Numbered from the stretch's first letter, positions 26,817-37,080 are shown. The stretch: 64,000 nt of DNA from an uncultured Flavobacteriaceae bacterium (GCA_947503005.1 CANNCA010000002.1:682001-746000), one strand, 5' to 3'. The notes: generated from the sequence alone by a model not told the origin. Numbers and translations: made by a program.

Positions 26817-26896
26817 ACGGAAGCCCTAAATGTTGTGTGTTGAGAGTTGGGTTTATGGTAAAGATGGAACACTGTGCACTATCAATTTTACCAACT

Positions 26897-26920
26897 AGCT
26901 GCATTTCATCGAATTAACAT
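26897..26920 (+). promoter_or_regulatory. Intergenic motif TGCATTTCATCGAATT, copy 2
   Basis: AGCTGCATTTCATCGAATT matches the 17031 copy at 16 of 19 positions in the same orientation upstream of an envelope protein gene, again followed by a T-rich stretch. Role unknown. Confidence 0.35.
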
Positions 26921-27004
26921 TTTTTTTAACACAATGGTGTCGGCCAAATTTGACTTTTGATCCGTATATCAATTTCAATTTAGTAACCCCTAAATCCTAC
27001 ACAT

Positions 27005-27871
27005 ATGTTTAAAACTGTTTCTTGGCTGCGACATGCTACGCTGCTTTTGCTTCTTTTATCGCTAACCATTTATTCCTGTAGTAAAGATGAACAAACACTA
27101 ATCAATACTGATCCAGAAATCGCTTTGGACGAAACTGATGATGTGGATGTGAATTCTGATACTAATTCCGAGGAAACCCCAATTGAAGAAGAGCCAGTTC
27201 CAGAAGAAGAAGAAGAAGAAGAAGTACCAAATACAGAGGAGATTTCTTGTACGAATCCATCTGATTTTATATTTAACGAAAAAGATGGACTTGTCTTGGT
27301 AGAATTTGAAAATACAGCGTTCTCAGCAGATTGGAACCTCAAAAATGATGGTACGAGCCATTCAGGAGGTGGTTACTTGGTCTGGGAAGGTCCTCAATAT
27401 TTTAATTCCCCAAGCATTGGTACCATAACTTATAAAATTAAAATTGAAAATCCCGGCTCTTACCGATTTTTATGGCATACCGCAATTAAGACTGGGACCA
27501 ACGGAACTGAACATAATGACACTTGGTTGCGTTTTAATGATGCTGATGATTTTTACGGATTAAATGGACAGGGTAGCACGGTTTATCCACAAGGTTCTGG
27601 CAAAGGTCCCAATCCCGAAGGTTCATCTTCGGATGGTTGGTTTAAGATTTATAGAAGTGGCAACAACGTTGACTTTAAATGGGAAGCCCTAACTTCTGAT
27701 AACAGTGGTTACGATGTTTATGTGAAGTTTGACAACCCCGGTGTTTATTTGATGGAAGTATCTGCTAGGTCTTCCGGCCACGCCATTGACAAATTTGTAC
27801 TTTTTAAAGATTCAATCTCCGTTGCAGCTGCTACTTCGAGTATGGAGTATAGCTTGGTTAGTTGTGATTGA
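27005..27871 (+). CDS. Surface lipoprotein with a carbohydrate-binding-like C-terminal domain
   Basis: The 288 residues start with a lipoprotein signal (LLLLLSLTIYSC). An acidic Glu/Pro/Asp spacer (about 35-80, EEEPVPEEEEEEEVP) resembles the flexible export tether of surface lipoproteins in Bacteroidota. The remainder is a single beta domain with LVLVEFENTAFSADWNL, GGYLVWEGPQYF, PGSYRFLWHTAIKTG and GHAIDKFVLFKD. This order resembles beta-sandwich sugar-binding domains, such as the C-terminal domain of GH115-type enzymes (similarity judged by eye). No PUL genes are adjacent. It ends before a long-loop hairpin terminator. Confidence 0.68.
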   Translation: MFKTVSWLRHATLLLLLLSLTIYSCSKDEQTLINTDPEIALDETDDVDVNSDTNSEETPIEEEPVPEEEEEEEVPNTEEISCTNPSDFIFNEKDGLVLVEFENTAFSADWNLKNDGTSHSGGGYLVWEGPQYFNSPSIGTITYKIKIENPGSYRFLWHTAIKTGTNGTEHNDTWLRFNDADDFYGLNGQGSTVYPQGSGKGPNPEGSSSDGWFKIYRSGNNVDFKWEALTSDNSGYDVYVKFDNPGVYLMEVSARSSGHAIDKFVLFKDSISVAAATSSMEYSLVSCD

Positions 27872-27882
27872 TCATTAAGTCT

Positions 27883-27940
27883 AAGGGTCAAAGGTTATGG
27901 AGAATCTTTCAACATTTATTTTTTGACCCTTTGTGTTTTT
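27883..27940 (+). terminator. Long-loop hairpin terminator after the lipoprotein
   Basis: AAGGGTCAAA pairs perfectly with TTTGACCCTT across a 29-base loop, followed by a T-rich run. The loop is large for an intrinsic terminator, hence moderate confidence. Confidence 0.5.
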
Positions 27941-28030
27941 ACCCTAAACCTATCTTCTTTTTGATAAGCATTATTCGTTTTATACACTCCATTGTTGTAG
28001 TTTTAAATTTCATCAGCAAAAGTATACTAA

Positions 28031-28477
28031 ATGAAAAATTCTTACACACTACTCGTAGCTGCCCTATTCTTATTATACGTTTCACCAGTGATATGTCAAG
28101 ACAATGACCAAGAATTGGTACAATCTGCCATTGAAGATTATGTAGAAGCTCTTTATGAAGTAGACCCTTCAAAAATCGAACAAAGTGTCGATACCTCCCT
28201 TCGAAAAATCGGTTATTGGTATGATTCGGAATCCAACAAATACAAAGACAACCTGCCCATGACCTACCAGCAGCTTTACGATTTAGCAGGTTTATGGAAC
28301 AAAAACGGAGATAAGGCCGCTGAAGACTCCCCAAAAGAAATCGTCATCTATGAAGTCAATGATAAAACCGCCACAGGTAAATTAACCGCGGAGTGGGGTA
28401 TTGATTTATTTCACTTGGCCAAAGTGAACGGCAGCTGGAAAATAATGAATATCATTTGGCAAAGCTCTCCTCAGTAA
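28031..28477 (+). CDS. Secreted NTF2-like / putative lumazine-binding domain protein
   Basis: The 148 residues carry a signal peptide (LLVAALFLLYVSPVICQ). The Cys-Gln end means lipidation is possible, although the lipobox is poor. The mature domain (QSAIEDYVEALYEVDPSKIEQSVDTSLRKIGYW to LAKVNGSWKIMNIIWQ) is the NTF2-like fold named putative lumazine-binding, common in Bacteroidota exoproteins. No substrate is known. It is a lone gene. Confidence 0.78.
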   Translation: MKNSYTLLVAALFLLYVSPVICQDNDQELVQSAIEDYVEALYEVDPSKIEQSVDTSLRKIGYWYDSESNKYKDNLPMTYQQLYDLAGLWNKNGDKAAEDSPKEIVIYEVNDKTATGKLTAEWGIDLFHLAKVNGSWKIMNIIWQSSPQ

Positions 28478-28602
28478 ATTCCTGTTCGGGCGAGTGTATC
28501 TCCTTCTTGGAATGTCGTTTCTAAAATTGAAGTTGTTAGCCCATTGGCTATACAACTCGTCATAATCAAGTATCTTCATAGTTGTTCACCTCATTTAAAA
28601 AC

Positions 28603-29589
28603 ATGAAAGTCAAAGTAATTTTTTTCCTCATTCTTCTCCTAGGGATTAGTTGCAAAAGGGGGATCAAAGTAGTCGAAAAAACGCCAAAATTTGAACATGA
28701 TGTGACCTTCGGCCCTACACCTTGGACTAGTACCGACTTTGAACTGGAGGAAGAAGACTTCACCTTTGCCATCATCTCCGATCTAAACGGAGGGGAACGT
28801 GAAGGAGTTTACAGTACGGCAGTATCACAATTAAACCGTTTAGATCCCACTTTTGTTCTGAGTGTTGGCGATTTGATCGATGGCGGTACTGAAGATTCGT
28901 TACAACTGGCCAAAGAATGGGACTCTTTTGACAAACGGACATCAAAGCTGAACATGCCATTCTTTTACCTTGGAGGCAATCATGATCTGACCAACCCAAG
29001 AATGCGAACGTTTTGGAAAAACCGCTTGGGCCCACGTTATTATCATTTTGTCTATGAAGACGTATTGTTTTTGATGCTTGATTCTGAGGATTATAGTGAA
29101 AAAAGAATGCTTGAAATCTATGAAGCCCGAGATAAGGCCCTAAAAATAATTGCAGGTGAAATCGAAGGCGCCTATGAGGAATCGGAATACTACCGTATGT
29201 CCGAACGCAAGACGGGTGGTATGAGTGCCGATCAACTAGCCTATTTCAAAACCGTTTTAGAAAAGTATCCGACAGTCAAATGGACCTTTGTTCTTATGCA
29301 CAAACCCCTCTGGATGCGGGAAGACGAAAATGGTTTGGGAAAATTGGAGACTTTACTTGCCAAACGCCCCTATACCGTAATCAATGGCCATTTTCATTCC
29401 TTCTCCCATCAAAAAAGGAATGGCAGGGACTATACAATTCTTGGAACAACAGGTGGTAGCCAACACGAGGGAGATTCACTTTCTTTTGATCATGTCACTT
29501 TGGTACGCATGGCGAAGGAACCTGTTGTCACCCATCTTAAAATGGATGGTATCTTGGATGAAACGGGTCAAGTTCCTTCAACTAATTAG
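28603..29589 (+). CDS. Calcineurin-like metallophosphoesterase lipoprotein
   Basis: A lipoprotein signal (IFFLILLLGISC) precedes a binuclear metallophosphoesterase domain. The motifs GDLIDGG, GGNHDLT, MHKPLW and NGHFHS are intact. The first motif, normally D-x-H, reads SDLNGG, so the usual His ligand is Asn. The ORF-track start at TTG 28582 is rejected for the ATG at 28603, which opens the signal sequence directly. The substrate is unknown. It is convergent with the end of the his operon, 107 bases away. Confidence 0.82.
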   Translation: MKVKVIFFLILLLGISCKRGIKVVEKTPKFEHDVTFGPTPWTSTDFELEEEDFTFAIISDLNGGEREGVYSTAVSQLNRLDPTFVLSVGDLIDGGTEDSLQLAKEWDSFDKRTSKLNMPFFYLGGNHDLTNPRMRTFWKNRLGPRYYHFVYEDVLFLMLDSEDYSEKRMLEIYEARDKALKIIAGEIEGAYEESEYYRMSERKTGGMSADQLAYFKTVLEKYPTVKWTFVLMHKPLWMREDENGLGKLETLLAKRPYTVINGHFHSFSHQKRNGRDYTILGTTGGSQHEGDSLSFDHVTLVRMAKEPVVTHLKMDGILDETGQVPSTN

Positions 29590-29696
29590 ATTACATGTGT
29601 AATTCTAATGAACAAAAGTAACACGGGGTGTCACATGCAAGAGTATTCAATAATAAACCTTCATGAACATTAGAAACAAAAGCATCAACTACACAC

Positions 29697-30296
29697 CTAG
29701 TTGTTCCTTTTTTTTAATTCTGCCTCAATATCTGACAAAGTGAAACCTTTTGCCTGTAGCAGTATCATATAGTGAAAAAGTAAATCAGCACTTTCATAAA
29801 GAAAAAGTTCGTCATTGTCATCTTTCGCTTCGATAACCGTTTCAATAGCTTCCTCTCCTACTTTTTGGGCTATCTTATTGATGCCTTTTTCAAATAGGGA
29901 AGCTACATAAGAAGAACTGCCATCGCTAGAATTTCTCCTTTGTTCTATAATATTCTCAAGTACGGAAAGAAACCCAAAACTTGAGCTATTTTCCTCATTC
30001 CAACAGGTATCACTACCGGTATGACAAGTAGGCCCTTCAGGGTTTACAGCAATCAGCAAGGTATCATTATCACAATCGTTTTTGATATTGACTACATTCA
30101 AAAAATTACCGCTTTCCTCCCCCTTTGTCCACAGTCGTTTTTTTGAACGACTATAGAAAGTAACCTTTTTCGCCTCTTGAGTTTTATCCAATGCTTCTTG
30201 ATTCATATAGCCAAGCATCAAAACATTCTTGGTCTGAGCATCTTGAATTATGGCCGGAACGAGTCCGTCCGCGCTTTTATTGAAATCTATTTTCAT
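29697..30296 (-). CDS. hisIE: Bifunctional phosphoribosyl-AMP cyclohydrolase / phosphoribosyl-ATP pyrophosphatase
   Basis: This catalyses steps 2 and 3 of histidine synthesis. The N-terminal HisI part (about 1-105) has LMLGYMNQEAL, SRSKKRLWTKGEESGN and the metal-binding Cys-rich segment with PTCHTGSDTCW. The C-terminal HisE part (about 110-199) has EKGINKIAQKVGEEAIETVIEAK and ESADLLFHYMILL. It is the last gene of the his operon, 10 bases after the GNAT gene. Confidence 0.96.
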   Translation of the reverse strand: MKIDFNKSADGLVPAIIQDAQTKNVLMLGYMNQEALDKTQEAKKVTFYSRSKKRLWTKGEESGNFLNVVNIKNDCDNDTLLIAVNPEGPTCHTGSDTCWNEENSSSFGFLSVLENIIEQRRNSSDGSSSYVASLFEKGINKIAQKVGEEAIETVIEAKDDNDELFLYESADLLFHYMILLQAKGFTLSDIEAELKKRNN

Positions 30297-30306
30297 AACG
30301 TTCTCA

Positions 30307-30888
30307 TCAATTCATTCTCAAAAGGTAAATCGGAAAACCCAGCTCCTTCTCCTTATTATAAATCTTCAATCCGAATTTCTGATACAATTTGACATGGTTC
30401 TCTGAAGCCGTATCAACGATAACAGGCAATTCATTATTTTTAAAATCCTTGAATACCTGCATGATCAACTTGGCCGCGGTCACAGTACCCTTGTACTCGT
30501 TTTTTACCGCAAATATCATTGGGCGTATATATTTACCGTTCGGATAATTTCGCTGTACTATCTTTTGACGCCTTAAGACCTTACCTAATCTTTCAATTCC
30601 TATACATCCAACAGCTAACCTAAGAGTCGACAGTAGCTTGGCAAAACTAAACTTGTCTTTATGGGCGTATGAAATCAAAAGGCAACTTGCACGATTATCA
30701 GATAGGAATACTTCTCCTGTACGCATGGCTTTATCAAACAAATACTCCATTAAAATATGCATTCGTTGGGTACGCCTTTCATCTTGCTTTACAACGAGAT
30801 TGATGGAATTGTCCTCTGTTAGTGGTTCAAAAGCTTCTACTAAAATAGCTACAACTTCTTTTCTGTCTTCTTTATTTGCGCGTATCAA
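30307..30888 (-). CDS. GNAT-family N-acetyltransferase embedded in the his operon
   Basis: The 193 residues have the shape of a GNAT protein: an N-terminal IRANKEDRKEVVAILVEAFEPL strand-helix, a central acetyl-CoA segment (IFAVKNEYKGTVTAAKLIMQVFKDF) and a C-terminal VDTASENHVKLYQKFGLKIYNK, which closely follows the GNAT motif B. It starts with TTG at 30888, as no ATG is available in frame between the hisF stop and the conserved N-terminus. It lies 11 bases after hisF and 10 before hisIE, so it is clearly in the operon although no acetylation step is part of histidine synthesis. The substrate is unknown. Confidence 0.8.
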   Translation of the reverse strand: MIRANKEDRKEVVAILVEAFEPLTEDNSINLVVKQDERRTQRMHILMEYLFDKAMRTGEVFLSDNRASCLLISYAHKDKFSFAKLLSTLRLAVGCIGIERLGKVLRRQKIVQRNYPNGKYIRPMIFAVKNEYKGTVTAAKLIMQVFKDFKNNELPVIVDTASENHVKLYQKFGLKIYNKEKELGFPIYLLRMN

Positions 30889-30899
30889 TTTGGTCGGAT

Positions 30900-31655
30900 T
30901 TATAGGCGTACGGGAATACCGCTTCCTTTTAACGCTTCTTTTAAATCTTTAATCTTAATCTCTTTAAAGTGAAAAACACTAGCTGCCAAAGCAGCATCTG
31001 CTTTACCATAAACAAAAGTATCAGTAAAATGTTGTATCGTACCCGCACCGCCTGAGGCAATAACGGGAATATTCAGTTCGGTTGATAATTTGGCCAAAGC
31101 CTCATTGGCGAATCCGTTTTTGGTACCATCATGATCCATAGAAGTAAACAAGATTTCACCTGCACCTCTTTCTTCAACTTCCTTGGCCCACGAAAATAAT
31201 TCTTTTTCTGTTGGGACTTTACCACCAACCAAATGTACCATCCATCTACCGTCAATCTGTTTCGCATCAATGGCAACAACAATACACTGCGATCCAAATT
31301 TAGCCGCCAAATCATTGATCAATTGCGGATTTTTAACCGCCGAGGAGTTTATAGAAACCTTATCTGCACCATTTTGCAACAAAACATCCACATCTTCGAC
31401 CGAGGATATGCCACCACCCACTGTAAAGGGTATACTTACCTTTTCCGCTACGCGATAGACCATATCGGCTAATGTTTTTCTTTTTTGTTCAGTAGCTGAA
31501 ATGTCAAGAAAAACTAACTCATCTGCACCCTCGCGACTATATATTTCGGCCAACTCAACTGGGTCGCCCGCGTCCCTCAAATCTACAAAATTGATTCCCT
31601 TTACGGTACGGCCATCTTTAATATCTAAACAAGGGACTATTCTTTTTGCCAGCAC
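30900..31655 (-). CDS. hisF: Imidazole glycerol phosphate synthase, cyclase subunit
   Basis: With HisH this forms the IGP synthase; HisF cyclises PRFAR with ammonia to IGP and AICAR. The 251-residue TIM barrel has [32 protein letters not shown] and [13 protein letters not shown], with the catalytic Asp residues in CLDI and SMDHDG. It begins with GTG at 31655, overlapping the TAG of the DinB-like gene by one base (TAGTG), so it is translationally coupled to a non-his gene. Confidence 0.96.
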   Translation of the reverse strand: MLAKRIVPCLDIKDGRTVKGINFVDLRDAGDPVELAEIYSREGADELVFLDISATEQKRKTLADMVYRVAEKVSIPFTVGGGISSVEDVDVLLQNGADKVSINSSAVKNPQLINDLAAKFGSQCIVVAIDAKQIDGRWMVHLVGGKVPTEKELFSWAKEVEERGAGEILFTSMDHDGTKNGFANEALAKLSTELNIPVIASGGAGTIQHFTDTFVYGKADAALAASVFHFKEIKIKDLKEALKGSGIPVRL

Positions 31656-32173
31656 TATTCTTTATTTTTTGTGTTTAGATTAAGCCCATCATAAAAACCT
31701 AAATCTTTTTTTTTCAATTGTTTTACCCAAAAGGCAATCTGTCCCGTATGGTAAGAATAATGTTCAACCGCATGAATTATCACTCCAATACCGGAAAATG
31801 AGAACCCTTGTACCGAACGAATTTTTAGTAGTTGTTCTTGAGATGCGTCAAAAACAACCCGCTTTGCAGTATCTACAGTGGTTTCTAATTTGGCCAACAA
31901 TGTTGCTTTGTCAAAGCATTCAACCGCAGAAAACTCCTCATCGCGATTTCTGACGTCTTCGGTTTCCCCTAATGACGAAATCACATATTGGGTAATGTTC
32001 CCGCATAAGTGCAAAATTAGATTCGCAATACTATTCAGATTGTCGTTCGGTTTTAACCAAAGTTCATCTTCCGTGATTTCAGCCAAGCTTTTTTCTATCA
32101 TTCGCGTACTTTCGTCGAACCGGTACAACGCGTTTTTTACTAATTCTTCCCTTAATTGCGCTTCTTTGCTCAT
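31655..32173 (-). CDS. DinB/DUF1572-like putative metal-binding protein inside the his operon
   Basis: The 172 residues form a four-helix bundle typical of the DinB superfamily: [50 protein letters not shown], and [24 protein letters not shown] with a His triad (H in LHLCGN, H in [10 protein letters not shown]). Members often bind a metal ion and some are thiol S-transferases or DNA-damage-inducible; the role here is unknown. It overlaps hisA by 4 bases (ATGA) and hisF by one, so it is translationally locked into histidine synthesis (sequence fact); the reason is unclear. Confidence 0.82.
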   Translation of the reverse strand: MSKEAQLREELVKNALYRFDESTRMIEKSLAEITEDELWLKPNDNLNSIANLILHLCGNITQYVISSLGETEDVRNRDEEFSAVECFDKATLLAKLETTVDTAKRVVFDASQEQLLKIRSVQGFSFSGIGVIIHAVEHYSYHTGQIAFWVKQLKKKDLGFYDGLNLNTKNKE

Positions 32174-32925
32174 TTGTTTAAGATATAGTCTTTCAACTGT
32201 TTTAAACTAATTCGGTTTTCATAAATAGCTTTTCCAATAATCGTTCCTTCGCAGCCTATTTCGGCCAACCTTGGCAACTCATCAAATGATGATATACCGC
32301 CCGAAGCTATTAGTTTTAGGGAATTTTCAATACGGTTCTCGACTCCTTTCGAACTGACAGTAGATAAAATTTTTTTATATAAATCAAACGACGGGCCTTC
32401 CAGCATACCGTCTTTACTGATGTCAGTGCATATCACATATTTGATTCCTTCTTGTTGGTAATTTTGAACAAAGGGAAGCAATTCTTCTTTGGATTCTTCT
32501 TGCCAGCCAGATACCGCCACTTTTTCATCTAGAGCGTCGGCGCCTAATATTATTTTTTCAGCTCCGTGTTTTTGAATCCATCCTAAGAAAGTGTCCCTGT
32601 CTTTAACGGCTATACTCCCGCCAGTAACTTGACTGGCACCACTTTCAAAAGCTATGCGTAAGTCATCATCGGTTTTTAGTCCACCACCAAAATCAATTTT
32701 CAATTTGGTTTGTGACGCTATTTGTTCCAATACTTTGTGGTTCACGATATGCTTCGATTTCGCTCCGTCTAAATCGACCAAATGGAGGTACTCGATTCCG
32801 TGAGCCTCGAATTCTTTAGCCACTTCCAAAGGATGCTCATTATAGATTTTTTTGGAATCATAGTCTCCTTTAGAGAGTCGGACACATTTGCCCTCAATGA
32901 TATCTATTGCAGGTATAATTCGCAT
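32170..32925 (-). CDS. hisA: ProFAR isomerase
   Basis: This enzyme isomerises ProFAR to PRFAR. It has the HisA N-terminus [28 protein letters not shown], the later [11 protein letters not shown] and [12 protein letters not shown] phosphate-binding loops, and the catalytic Asp residues in AIDI and CTDISKDG. The ORF track starts 25 codons upstream at 33000, but the ATG at 32925 opens the conserved family N-terminus exactly, giving the usual 251 residues. There is a 115-base gap to hisH upstream. Confidence 0.95.
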   Translation of the reverse strand: MRIIPAIDIIEGKCVRLSKGDYDSKKIYNEHPLEVAKEFEAHGIEYLHLVDLDGAKSKHIVNHKVLEQIASQTKLKIDFGGGLKTDDDLRIAFESGASQVTGGSIAVKDRDTFLGWIQKHGAEKIILGADALDEKVAVSGWQEESKEELLPFVQNYQQEGIKYVICTDISKDGMLEGPSFDLYKKILSTVSSKGVENRIENSLKLIASGGISSFDELPRLAEIGCEGTIIGKAIYENRISLKQLKDYILNK

Positions 32926-33040
32926 TCTTATTCTAGTTTTTTCCTGTCCATTGTCATTAAAAATGTTAAGTTTCCAACCTTTGTAAACCCTTAATTTCAA
33001 TAATGCTGTATTTCAATCGAAATATGAAATTGAGTTAACG

Positions 33041-33622
33041 TTATATTTCTAAAAAATTCTTTAATATTCTCTCACCGACATCACTACTTTTTTCGGGATG
33101 AAATTGAGTTCCATAAAAATTGTCTTTCCGCAAAGCGGAGCTATATTTCAAATCGTATTCCGATTCAGCAATAGTTTCGTTACACAATGGCGCATAATAA
33201 CTATGGACTAAATAAATATGTTCTTTTTCCCGTATACCCTCAAACAATTTCGTTTTCAAATTGCTAATTTGATTCCATCCAATTTGTGGGACTTTAACTT
33301 TATTCGAAAATCTGATTACATCTACATCGAATATCCCCAATCCCTTTGTGTTACCTTCTTCAGAAGAGTTACACATCAGTTGCATGCCCAAACAAATGCC
33401 TAAAACAGGTTGTTTCAACTCGGGAATAACTTTATCCAAACCGCTTGCTCGAAGTTTGTGCATGGCACTGCTGGCTTCTCCAACACCAGGGAAAATAACT
33501 TTATCAGCATTTTGAATCTCCTTGACGTTGTTGCTCAAAATAGCACTATGGCCTAAACGTTGAATTGCGAACTTGATGCTTTGGATGTTTCCCGCTCCGT
33601 AATTGATGATAACAATTTTCAT
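33041..33622 (-). CDS. hisH: Imidazole glycerol phosphate synthase, glutaminase subunit
   Basis: This class-I amidotransferase supplies ammonia to HisF. The 193 residues carry [13 protein letters not shown], the nucleophile Cys in [11 protein letters not shown] and the His-Glu pair in GTQFHPEKS. It overlaps hisB by 4 bases (ATGA). Confidence 0.96.
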   Translation of the reverse strand: MKIVIINYGAGNIQSIKFAIQRLGHSAILSNNVKEIQNADKVIFPGVGEASSAMHKLRASGLDKVIPELKQPVLGICLGMQLMCNSSEEGNTKGLGIFDVDVIRFSNKVKVPQIGWNQISNLKTKLFEGIREKEHIYLVHSYYAPLCNETIAESEYDLKYSSALRKDNFYGTQFHPEKSSDVGERILKNFLEI

Positions 33623-34761
33623 AAAACTCCCTTTGTTGAGGGTAAAACCATCTTCTCTACATCCCTTTTTACAGCCATTTTTATCGATTTTGCAAAAGCC
33701 TTAAAAATAGCCTCTATCTTATGATGCTCATTGTTACCCTCGGCTTTTATATTCAAGTTAGCTTTTGCACCATCGGTAAATGACTTGAAGAAATGGTGGA
33801 ACATTTCCGTTGGCATATCACCCACTTTCTCCCTTCTGAAATCTGCATCCCAGACCAGCCAATTCCGTCCGCCAAAATCAATCGCAACTTGCGCTAAGCA
33901 ATCATCCATGGGCAAACAAAAGCCGTATCGCTCAATACCTAGCTTATTTCCCATGGCATTATGAAAAACTGCTCCCAAAGCAATTGCAGTATCTTCTATG
34001 GTGTGATGTTCATCAACTTCTAAATCTCCATCTACTTTAATATCTAAATCCATTTGACCGTGACGTGCTAATTGATCTAACATGTGGTCAAAAAAAGCGA
34101 GTCCGGTCTTGATATTGCTTTTGCCTGTACCATCGAGATTTAACTGAATTTTTATATTGGTTTCGTTCGTTTTTCTATGGGTTTCAGCTGTTCTATTCTT
34201 CAGCTTCAAGAATTCATAAATTTTTTCCCAATCATTGTTTTCCAAAGCTATTACCGAATCCAATTCTTCTCGTTTTACCGTAATTTCGCCTGTTCCTAGA
34301 TTAGTATTGTCATTGATAAAAATTCCGTTAGCCCCTAAGTTTTTCGCCAATTCCATATCGGTTAGGCGATCTCCGATGACAAATGAATTTTCCAAGTCAT
34401 ATTCTTCTGAAAAATACTCTGTCAATAAACCTGTGCCCGGTTTTCGTGTATCGGCATTTTCATCGGGGAAAGTTCGATCTAAGAATATTTTATCGAATAC
34501 AACTCCTTCGTTTTCAAAGGATTTCAAAATAAAATTGTGTACCGGCCAAAAGGTTTCCTCTGGAAAAATATCCGTTCCCAGTCCATCTTGATTGGTAATC
34601 ATCACCAACTTGTAGTCTAGCTCTTTTGCAATCTTTCCTAGAAAAGTAAATGCTTTCGGATAGAATATCATTTTTTCAAACGCATCGATTTGTTCATCGA
34701 CGGTTTCTTTTATGATGGTGCCATCACGATCTATAAATAGCACTTTCTGTTTACTCATCAT
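33619..34761 (-). CDS. hisB: Bifunctional histidinol-phosphatase / imidazoleglycerol-phosphate dehydratase
   Basis: This fusion catalyses steps 6 and 8. The N-terminal HAD phosphatase (about 1-165) has [18 protein letters not shown] and the Mg-binding [10 protein letters not shown]. The C-terminal dehydratase (about 185-380) has [34 protein letters not shown] and [14 protein letters not shown] with metal-binding His residues. It starts ATGATG at 34761 and overlaps hisC by 8 to 11 bases depending on which ATG is used. Confidence 0.96.
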   Translation of the reverse strand: MMSKQKVLFIDRDGTIIKETVDEQIDAFEKMIFYPKAFTFLGKIAKELDYKLVMITNQDGLGTDIFPEETFWPVHNFILKSFENEGVVFDKIFLDRTFPDENADTRKPGTGLLTEYFSEEYDLENSFVIGDRLTDMELAKNLGANGIFINDNTNLGTGEITVKREELDSVIALENNDWEKIYEFLKLKNRTAETHRKTNETNIKIQLNLDGTGKSNIKTGLAFFDHMLDQLARHGQMDLDIKVDGDLEVDEHHTIEDTAIALGAVFHNAMGNKLGIERYGFCLPMDDCLAQVAIDFGGRNWLVWDADFRREKVGDMPTEMFHHFFKSFTDGAKANLNIKAEGNNEHHKIEAIFKAFAKSIKMAVKRDVEKMVLPSTKGVL

Positions 34762-35800
34762 TACAATCTTTTAATACTTCAATCAATTTTTTATTCTCCT
34801 CAGGGGTTCCCACCGTAAATCGCAAAGTGTTTTCACATAAAGGCTGTGTACTTCTGTTACGGATGACAATACCCCTATTTAGCAGTTGATTATAACGCTT
34901 ATCGGCATCATCCACCCATGCCAAAACAAAATTAGCATCCGTGGGATAAACTTTCTTTACAAAAGAAACTTCTCGTAAGGCTTGAATAAGCGTATTTCTT
35001 TCGGCTAATATGTTAGTAACCTCTTGAGTCACAGTGGTGGTGGCCGAAAGCCGCTCCAAAGCTTTTAGTTGAGTAAGTCCATTTACGTTATAGGGAGGTT
35101 TTATTTTATTCAAAACAGCAATGATTTCTTTGGATGCAATACAGATTCCCAGACGAATTCCCGCCATTCCATAGGCTTTAGACAAGGTTTGAGTAACAAT
35201 CAAATTTGGAAAATCGCGTAATCGAGAAACCCAACTTTCTTTTGCTGCAAAATCGATATATGCCTCATCGATTACCACCAACCCATTGAAACTATTCAGT
35301 ATTTGAACAATCTTTGTTTCGGAAAAACTATTACCTGTTGGATTATTGGGCGAGCAAATGAAAATTATTTTCGTACCGCCGTTTACTTTTTCAAGTATTT
35401 TCGCTGTATCCGGTTGAAAATCTTTAGTCAACAAAACTTCTTGATTTTCAATGGCATTGATTCCCGCCAGCACTTTATACATTCCATATGTTGGTGGCAG
35501 CGTAATTATGCTATCCTCTTTCGGTTCGCAAAAAGCTCGAAATAACAAATCCAACACTTCATCACTACCGTTACCTACTAAGATGTTTTCGACTTCAACC
35601 CCCTTCTGTTCCGCCAAAACAGTTTTAAGACTTCGTTGCTGCGGGTCAGGATAGCGATTTACCCCATTCTCAAATGGATTCTCATTAGCATCTAAGAAAA
35701 CCATTTCAGAACCATCGGAAACATATTCATCACGTGCTGAGGAGTAAGGCTTTAGGCCTTTTACGTTTTCTCTTATTATGTTTTCTAAACTAAAACTCAT
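34751..35800 (-). CDS. hisC: Histidinol-phosphate aminotransferase
   Basis: This PLP enzyme catalyses step 7. The 349 residues show [47 protein letters not shown] and the Schiff-base Lys in [14 protein letters not shown], with the Arg of the C-terminal TLRFTVG. It overlaps hisD by 4 bases (ATGA). Confidence 0.96.
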   Translation of the reverse strand: MSFSLENIIRENVKGLKPYSSARDEYVSDGSEMVFLDANENPFENGVNRYPDPQQRSLKTVLAEQKGVEVENILVGNGSDEVLDLLFRAFCEPKEDSIITLPPTYGMYKVLAGINAIENQEVLLTKDFQPDTAKILEKVNGGTKIIFICSPNNPTGNSFSETKIVQILNSFNGLVVIDEAYIDFAAKESWVSRLRDFPNLIVTQTLSKAYGMAGIRLGICIASKEIIAVLNKIKPPYNVNGLTQLKALERLSATTTVTQEVTNILAERNTLIQALREVSFVKKVYPTDANFVLAWVDDADKRYNQLLNRGIVIRNRSTQPLCENTLRFTVGTPEENKKLIEVLKDCNDE

Positions 35801-37080
35801 TTCAAACTATTCAATCTCAAGGTCACCGCATTTTTATGCGCTTGCAAACCTTCGGCTTCAGCCATGACTTCTATGGCTCCTCCTATTTTTTGAATCCCTT
35901 CTTTTGAAATCTTCTGGAAGGTCATACTCTTCATAAAGCTATCTAGATTTACACCACTGTACTGTTTTGCGTAACCGTTCGTTGGCAATGTATGATTGGT
36001 GCCAGAAGCATAATCACCAGCGCTTTCAGGAGTATAGTTTCCAATAAAGACTGAACCAGCATTCATAATGTTTTCTACATAAAAATCTTCATTATCTGCG
36101 CAAATGATATAGTGCTCGGGCCCGTATTCGTTTATCAATTCTACTGCAGTGTTATCATCTTCAACATAGATTAATTTACTATTTTCTATGGCTTTTTGTG
36201 CGATTTCCTTACGGGGCAAGGCACCGATTTGTTTTTCAACTTCAATTTCCACCGCATCAATCATATCCCTGGACGTGGAAACTAAAATAACCTGACTATC
36301 AACACCATGCTCCGCTTGACTTAACAAATCTGAAGCGACAAAAGAAGCATTCGCTGACTCATCTGCGACAACCAATAATTCACTTGGACCAGCTGGCATG
36401 TCTATCGCTATACCATATTTTGTTGCAATCTGTTTGGCAACGGTAACAAATTGATTACCAGGACCAAATATTTTATAGACTTGTGGAATTGTTTCCGTTC
36501 CGAAAGTCATTCCCGCTATGGCTTGAATACCCCCTACCTTAAAAATCTGGGTTACCCCACATAAGGCGGCCGTATATAAAATTGCAGGATTGATATTTCC
36601 TTCTAAATTGGGTGGTGTACATAGAACTATCTCTTTACAGCCCGCTAGATTTGCTGGTACTGCTAACATGAGAATGGTTGAAAATAAAGGTGCGGTTCCG
36701 CCCGGGATATACAATCCTACTTTTTGAATCGCACGTTTTTCTTGCCAACAACACACTCCACTACTAGTCTCAACTTCAATACGTTCCGTTTTTTGAGCCT
36801 CATGAAAGGCCTCTATATTTGATTTTGCAAGTTGAATTGCTTTTTTTAACTCGGTTGATACTACTGACTCTGCTTCTTCAATTTCCTTTTGGGAAACCTT
36901 GAAATCATTTATTATAACATTGTCGAATTTTTCAGTATATTTTTTTAAAACTGAATTGCCATCTTGCTCAACCTCTAAAAAGATTTTAGTAACTGTTTCC
37001 TCGATATCGGCAACGGTTTGAGTCGGCCGTTTTAAAACAACTTTCCATTCTTCTTTATTTGGATTGTAGATTTTATTCAT
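35797..37080 (-). CDS. hisD: Histidinol dehydrogenase
   Basis: This oxidises L-histidinol to histidine in two NAD-linked steps (the last reaction of the pathway). The 427 residues show GLYIPGGTAPLFSTILM, FGPGNQFVTVAKQI, IDMPAGPSELLVVAD, LLSQAEHGVDSQ (Zn/catalytic His region), the EHYIICA segment and TPESAGDYASGTNHTLPT. It is the second gene of the operon; its ATG overlaps the hisG stop by one base (TAATG). Confidence 0.96.
   Translation of the reverse strand: MNKIYNPNKEEWKVVLKRPTQTVADIEETVTKIFLEVEQDGNSVLKKYTEKFDNVIINDFKVSQKEIEEAESVVSTELKKAIQLAKSNIEAFHEAQKTERIEVETSSGVCCWQEKRAIQKVGLYIPGGTAPLFSTILMLAVPANLAGCKEIVLCTPPNLEGNINPAILYTAALCGVTQIFKVGGIQAIAGMTFGTETIPQVYKIFGPGNQFVTVAKQIATKYGIAIDMPAGPSELLVVADESANASFVASDLLSQAEHGVDSQVILVSTSRDMIDAVEIEVEKQIGALPRKEIAQKAIENSKLIYVEDDNTAVELINEYGPEHYIICADNEDFYVENIMNAGSVFIGNYTPESAGDYASGTNHTLPTNGYAKQYSGVNLDSFMKSMTFQKISKEGIQKIGGAIEVMAEAEGLQAHKNAVTLRLNSLK

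Noticed and set aside
29584-29696. Hairpin TTAGATTACA/TGTAATTCTAA after the metallophosphoesterase as a terminator
   Set aside because: The stem has a bulge and no T run follows in either direction; too weak to list.
31183-31472. Plus-strand ORFs over hisF
   Set aside because: Antisense to the conserved barrel; shadow reading frames.
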